Of a stretch of 64,000 nucleotides of DNA, positions 1-64,000 are shown in pieces. Source of the DNA: Spisula solida. Its lineage: Eukaryota > Mollusca > Bivalvia > Venerida > Mactridae. Under the pieces are notes generated by a model. It was not told the origin of the DNA. It did not search any database and saw only the letters and a list, made by a program, of their open reading frames with translations. Numbering within the stretch: the stretch's first letter is position 1; every line of letters starts with the position of its first letter. The stretch is taken from positions 15,791,322-15,855,321 of the forward strand of contig OX365955.1 in NCBI GenBank assembly GCA_947247005.1. Direction: 5' to 3'. The position numbers and the translations under genes are program-made.

Positions 1-30
1 ATCTTAAACGTGAAAATCAAAGGGCAATGA

Positions 31-92
31 TTTTAGATCTCCTAATACTAGATCTCCTAATACTAGATCTCCTAATACTAGATCTCCTTTAG
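31..92. repeat. 15-bp tandem repeat (tagatctcctaatac)
   Basis: Four consecutive near-perfect copies of a 15-bp unit containing the BglII-type AGATCT hexamer. Located in the last PIK3C2 intron or downstream DNA visible here. Confidence 0.8.
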
Positions 93-327
93 TTCCTTAT
101 ACCATCCCATATCTTTCAGTAATTTAGATTTTTTATAGGACACAGACATGTATCCCTAATGTCGATAAAGTAAAATGGTCTAAATGGGGTAAATTTGTCT
201 TGTGGATAATTCATCTACAAGCATCAGCCTGACATTCATATTTGATATGTATTACAAAATCCATCAATGAGATCTATAGTACAATTGCATTTCCTATAAG
301 ATAAAGCAAACAAGAAGGTTAAGAAGT

Positions 328-857
328 TGTTCGTTCAAAGGGCTATTTGTGACATAAGGGGCAACGTATGGTGACAATATATGTCGTTCAAAGGGCTATT
401 TGTGACATAAGGGGCAACGTATGGTGACAATATGTGTCGTTCAAAGGGCTATTTGTGACATAAGGGGCAACGTATGGTGACAATATGTGTCGTTCAAAGG
501 GCTATTTGTGACATAAGGGGCAACGTATGGTGACAATAAGTTGAGAAGTTGTTCGTTCAAAGGGCTATTTGTGACATAAGGGGCAACGTATGGTGACAAT
601 AAGTTGAGAAGTTGTTCGTTCAAAGGGCTATTTGTGACATAAGGGGCAACGTATGGTGACAATAAGTTGAGAAGTTGTTCGTTCAAAGGGCTATTTGTGA
701 CATAAGGGGCAACGTATGGTGACATTAAGTTGAGAAGTTGTTCGTTCAAAGGGCTATTTGTGACATAAGGGGCAACGTATGGTGACAATAAGTTGAGAAG
801 TTGTTCGTTCAAAGGGCTATTTGTGACATAAGGGGCAACGTATGGTGACAATATGTG
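328..857. repeat. Minisatellite, about 53- and 65-bp units
   Basis: Nine or so copies of a unit built on 'tcgttcaaagggctatttg' and 'aaggggcaacgtatggtgac'. Early copies and the last junction end with 'aatatgtg', middle copies carry an extra 'aataagttgagaagttg'. The 136-codon minus-strand open frame over it is a repeat artefact. Confidence 0.92.
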
Positions 858-1857
858 TTATATAATAAAAGTGTTGGGTGTTGATTTGTATTCCCACCTG
901 GTGATGTCGGAGATTTCAATGAATTTCTTTTGCTCACTGTCCAAACAAATACATATGTATAAGTATATGCTATAGTGCCAACAAATTAACATGGCCTTAA
1001 CATATGAATGTATTACAAATTTCTCATGCAGAGTATATCAATTTCCACAAGAAAGTCATGTCTTGCCTATCATTTAAATTGTATTGTATAGTATAATTCA
1101 TAGATTTGTTTAATATTCTCCTTTGTGGAAAACACAGGTCAAAGTTAAATTACAGAAAAGCAAACAACTATGAAATATGTAGAAGGTACAAGGACTAGGT
1201 TAATTTGTTTGGACTGTAAACAGTTTTGTTTTTATCATCTTTAACATTGGTTTTCAAAACTTTTTCAGTCATATACATGTATATGTTGGCAAGTTGATCT
1301 AACGAGTTTTCCTGGAATTTAAACTATCAGCCAGTACTGCTCTTCCGCAAGAATATGGATAACTTCTCCACATGTGGAGAACATGACAGTAGTGGAGCAG
1401 CCAATATCACAAGGAGATTAAAGTAACCTGCCTGACCTTGTATACAAATAAAGGTAATTTCAGAAAATTTACATTTTTCTATAAATTATCCAAGTTATAA
1501 TCTTAAAACTGGTCCCAGAAAAAAATTAAATCTTTTGTCTAGACCATCCTCATACATCAGTGGTTAGCCAAGTTCCCAGACTACGTTTCGGACGAAGAAT
1601 ACTCTGGTGAACGAGAATGGTCTAGACATGTGAAAATTTTCTTTACGATAGCAGAATGAAGGGAGTTGATGAATATACACTGAAACTGTATACTTTCTTA
1701 TTGGACACCCTGTACCAATAGTACAGATTTATAGCATGAATATAGCCACTTCATAATTCTCACGAAACTCATATAATAAAATCCACACCAACTTCATGTG
1801 AAGGAGAATTACTAAATTACAAAATCTGAGCTAACTGACTGTGTCAGCTTAACTTAC

Positions 1858-56679
<54,822 letters not shown>

Positions 56680-57207
56680 CTGATGTTAGTGAGTCACATA
56701 TATCAGTACCTATATCACTTCCCTCTTGGCATACATAAATCTTTCAAAAACTCTGCAAAAAATAAATTAAAATACTTAGATGAATTTGATCAAGTTATCA
56801 GGGGCTTCATTTAACAAATTAACTGTTCAATTACTGGAAAATCTGAAGTTTTCGCAAGGACTAAATTTTTTTCTGTATTCACAAGTTTGGTAAGTTCACC
56901 AAAAGTTATGGTTGTGATCCAGAATGAACAACACTAAAATAGGGCAAAATTGTGTTGCCATCAAAGCAATGCTTTTTGCCAGTAGTTATAAATCAATAAT
57001 GCCTACTAAAATGTTCTATTTTAGAACATGATAAAAATACTAAAATTTCTTGTATCTTCAATAATTTTGGTATCTTCTTATGCTGAAAAAATAAACCTTT
57101 CATTTGAAACCACTGCCATTTAAATAAATCAGTGTCAGAACGGCCAACTTCCCATAACGGACCAGTAACTAGAGCAGCTCACAAACCAAGAAGGTTTGTT
57201 TACTAAA

Positions 57208-58068
57208 ACAAGAGTGCCATTAGCCCTATAGCGCTCACCTGATGACTAGCAGTTTAGGCAGAATCATTGACCTGGTGACCTAGTTTTTGGCCCCAGATGA
57301 CCCAGTTGCGAACTGGACTTAGATTTTATAAAGCCACACATTGTGGCCAAGTGTCATTAATATGACATAAAAAAATGTGACCTCTAGAGTGTAAACAAGG
57401 TTTTTCTTTGATGTAACCTTGTGACCTAGTTTTTCACCCCAGATGACCCATTTGCTAACTTGACCTAGATTTTATACAGACAAACATTGTGACCAAGCTT
57501 CATATATATTAGGTAAAGCAGGTGACCTCTAGAGTGTTAACAAGGTTTTTCTTCAATGTGACCTTGTGACCTAGTTTTTTACCACAAATGACCCATTTTA
57601 TACAGACAAACATTGTGACCAAGTTTCATATATATTAGGTAAAGCAGGTGACCTCTAGAACGTTAACAAGGTTTTTCTTCAATGTGACCTTGTGACCTAG
57701 TTTTTGACCCCAGATGACCCAGTAGCGAACTTGACCTAGATTTCATAAAAACACATATTGTGACCATGTTTCATTCTGATTACATAAAAAATATGACCTC
57801 TAGAGTGTTAACAAGGGTTTTCGTTGATTTGAGCTGGTGACCTAGTTTTTGACCCTAGATGACCCAATTATGAACTTGACCTAGTCTTCATAGAGACATT
57901 ACTTGTTACCAAGTTTCATTAAGATTATGTCAAAATGTGACCTCTAGAGTGTTAACAAGGTTTTTCTTTGATGTGACCTAGTTTTTGACCCCAGATGACC
58001 CAATTACGAACTTGACCTAGAGTTGTCCCGGACGTCGGACTATAGGATTTGTAGAGCCCTGGCTCTTT
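57208..58068 (+). mobile_element. Hairpin-ended element, family B, copy 2, with a different 3' end
   Basis: Starts 'acaagagtgccattagccct' then gcgctcacctgatgactagc as in B1, with six or so 125-bp units. Instead of the B hairpin it ends with 'cccggacgtcggactatagg' and an agagcc/ggctct hairpin (about 58050-58063). Confidence 0.75.
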
Positions 58069-58203
58069 TGAGTATAAGGTTTATGTCAGAATCTAAACCA
58101 TGTGTAGCAGTCTATGCGATAACACGTTCTGATTGGATTAACAAGATTAAGTGAGTGGAGTTGGCGTCTGGTCAAGTCTCTTGGTAAGCTTGCATTCCCC
58201 CAC

Positions 58204-58618
58204 ATATTCACCATATCGACATTACTGGTTAAAACCGGTTTTCCGGGATTACGGAACTAAATGAGCGGCAATATGCGAGATATTCCGAATATACGTCAGG
58301 GTGATTAAAGCATATAGCGAATAGAGCAACCAGATACATTAATCGCGATTATTTTAGCCAAATGATAAAAATTTGTAAACATTCTTACTTCAACACAATT
58401 GTACCCTACTTGACGATCTCGCTGACAATATTTTTGCCTAAATAATATGTTTAACTTGAAAAATGTGTATATTGTCTCGTCATCGGTATCGAGCTACGGA
58501 AGCAGCAATGATGATTCTACCGAATTGTATGAGGTGCTCCGAATGACTACTCCCCTGACCGTGAAATTTCGAATCCGGAGAAACAGGTTTTATCCTGCAA
58601 TGTCGATATCGAGAATAA
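58204..58618. mobile_element. MITE with ATATCGACATTAC ends, copy 2 (inverted)
   Basis: Left end 'attcaccatatcgacattac', right end 'tgcaatgtcgatatcgagaa'. It is the reverse-orientation, shorter relative of 54533-55080. The two lie about 3.1 kb apart on either side of PIK3C2 exon 1. Confidence 0.85.
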
Positions 58619-59194
58619 GTAAATCAAAGGGAACAAGTGCCTAATGTTTGGTTTGAACGCACAACCCTTGAAATATGTCACTAGGAACCGGACAGCCATC
58701 AAACCTCAACGTTTATTGTTCTTCCCATTCTGTCTTTGATGCTGATCCAATGGGGGGCATGAAAGACCGCTGTCATTATTGAAGTTAATCAAGGGGGGAG
58801 TGCTCCAAATGTGGGTAGGTTCAAACCCACGACCATGTGCCTGATCAAAGGCACTGTCCTGTTGAGTAAACCGGGTGTCAGTCTAATCCCACACAACTAT
58901 AGCAATATCATGGAGACAGACCTAGGAGATATTACAACAGTTGAAGTTAAAACAAAAGTAAAAATAACAATGCAATTTTGCAATGATGCAGCTAGCAGTG
59001 GCAGCATCCACATTCATGTCCCAAGCAAACTATATATATTGACATGTCATGCGTTCTTACCTAAATTATTTTATACATGCTTTCCTTGTTTTATTATACC
59101 TTACATGACATGATAGACACATGCATTACTTACGCCAGATTACGTATCTAATGGGGCGTTAAATTCCAACTTTATTTGTTTTTGACAGTGATAC

Positions 59195-59216
59195 ACTTCC
59201 GGGTTCGGTATAAATT
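59195..59216 (+). promoter_or_regulatory. Candidate KIAA0930 core promoter (ETS site plus TATA-like box)
   Basis: An ETS-type site ACTTCCGG at 59195-59202 is followed by TATAAATT at 59209-59216, about 230 bp upstream of the ATG at 59446. Both are seen in sequence; promoter function is inferred from position. Confidence 0.35.
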
Positions 59217-59445
59217 CAACAGTCTCTAACAAAATCGTTGTCGTCTCGCTCTTCTTGCTCTCGTTTAGTTATAATGCGTTATATTGACATAGAAACAAAA
59301 TAAACAACAGAAGCATAGAAAATCATATATTTTTAGTAATTTGCAAATGTAACTTAGATATTTCCCTATCTACAGATCTAGATACATCATGTCGTGATGA
59401 CAACGATGTAGATTTTTATTCGTAAGCACACCAATGTTAGTAAAC

Positions 59446-64000
<4,555 letters not shown>

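Larger units (their letters stand above)
56680..59445. other. Intergenic region between divergent PIK3C2 and KIAA0930
   Basis: About 2.8 kb between the two start codons, so both 5' UTRs and promoters should lie here. It holds element B2 (about 57208-58068) and an inverted-repeat MITE (58204-58618); the rest shows no coding signal. PIK3C2 may have non-coding 5' exons here that I cannot define. Confidence 0.5.

Noticed and set aside
441..851. 136-codon minus-strand frame (SPYVAPYVTNSPLNEQLLNL repeats)
   Set aside because: Minisatellite artefact.
1..1857. Exons for the PIK3C2 C-terminal C2 domain
   Set aside because: Searched for, but no open segment with splice sites and C2 motifs was seen; these exons probably lie beyond the window.

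Overview
The window is AT-rich invertebrate nuclear DNA: long introns, GT-AG splice sites, tRNA-derived SINE-like modules, TA-flanked inverted-repeat transposons and many minisatellites. The repeat style (GACG/GACA microsatellites inside short elements, arrays built on 'gacctagtttttgacc') suggests a bivalve mollusc. That is inference from repeat character; no marker gene fixes the species.

Two genes are supported, arranged head to head. On the minus strand, from about 56.7 kb down past the left edge, lies a class II phosphoinositide 3-kinase (PIK3C2 family). I can place 31 coding exons (about 1,600 codons). They cover a proline-rich/disordered N-terminus, the start of a Ras-binding domain, a C2 domain, the PIK helical domain, the lipid-kinase domain and a PX domain. 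The C-terminal C2 domain must lie left of base 1. Reading phase is preserved across every junction except between exon 6 and exon 7, where one Ras-binding-domain exon is not visible. The kinase has the DRHNDN catalytic loop, but the activation segment reads DFN instead of DFG. On the plus strand, from 59,446 past the right edge, lie the first six coding exons of a KIAA0930 (C22orf9, DUF2045-type) homologue, a conserved animal protein of unknown function. About 2.8 kb separates the two start codons.

Regions: 1-8.3 kb PIK3C2 C-terminal exons with satellites; 8.4-17.5 kb one 9.1-kb intron full of repeats; 17.5-33.7 kb dense kinase, helical and C2 exons; 34-49 kb middle and N-terminal exons; 49-56.6 kb large N-terminal introns with arrays and nested elements; 56.7-59.4 kb intergenic; 59.4-64 kb KIAA0930.

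Most of the remaining sequence is mobile or tandem DNA. The most unusual signal is a set of at least five element families (A-E below) with different bodies but one design: ACAAGA, a short 5' hairpin, a signal X, an internal repeat body, and a 3' hairpin whose last arm is the complement of X, followed by A-rich sequence. Hairpin arms differ between families yet keep pairing, and one element is cleanly nested in another. This resembles Helentron-associated (HINE) and bivalve 'pearl'-type elements. Other clear cases are two decayed mariner-like elements with TA duplications, CTGTA-terminus MITEs (one with filled and empty sites both present here), an inverted pair of 'ATATCGACATTAC' MITEs, and several foldback palindromes.
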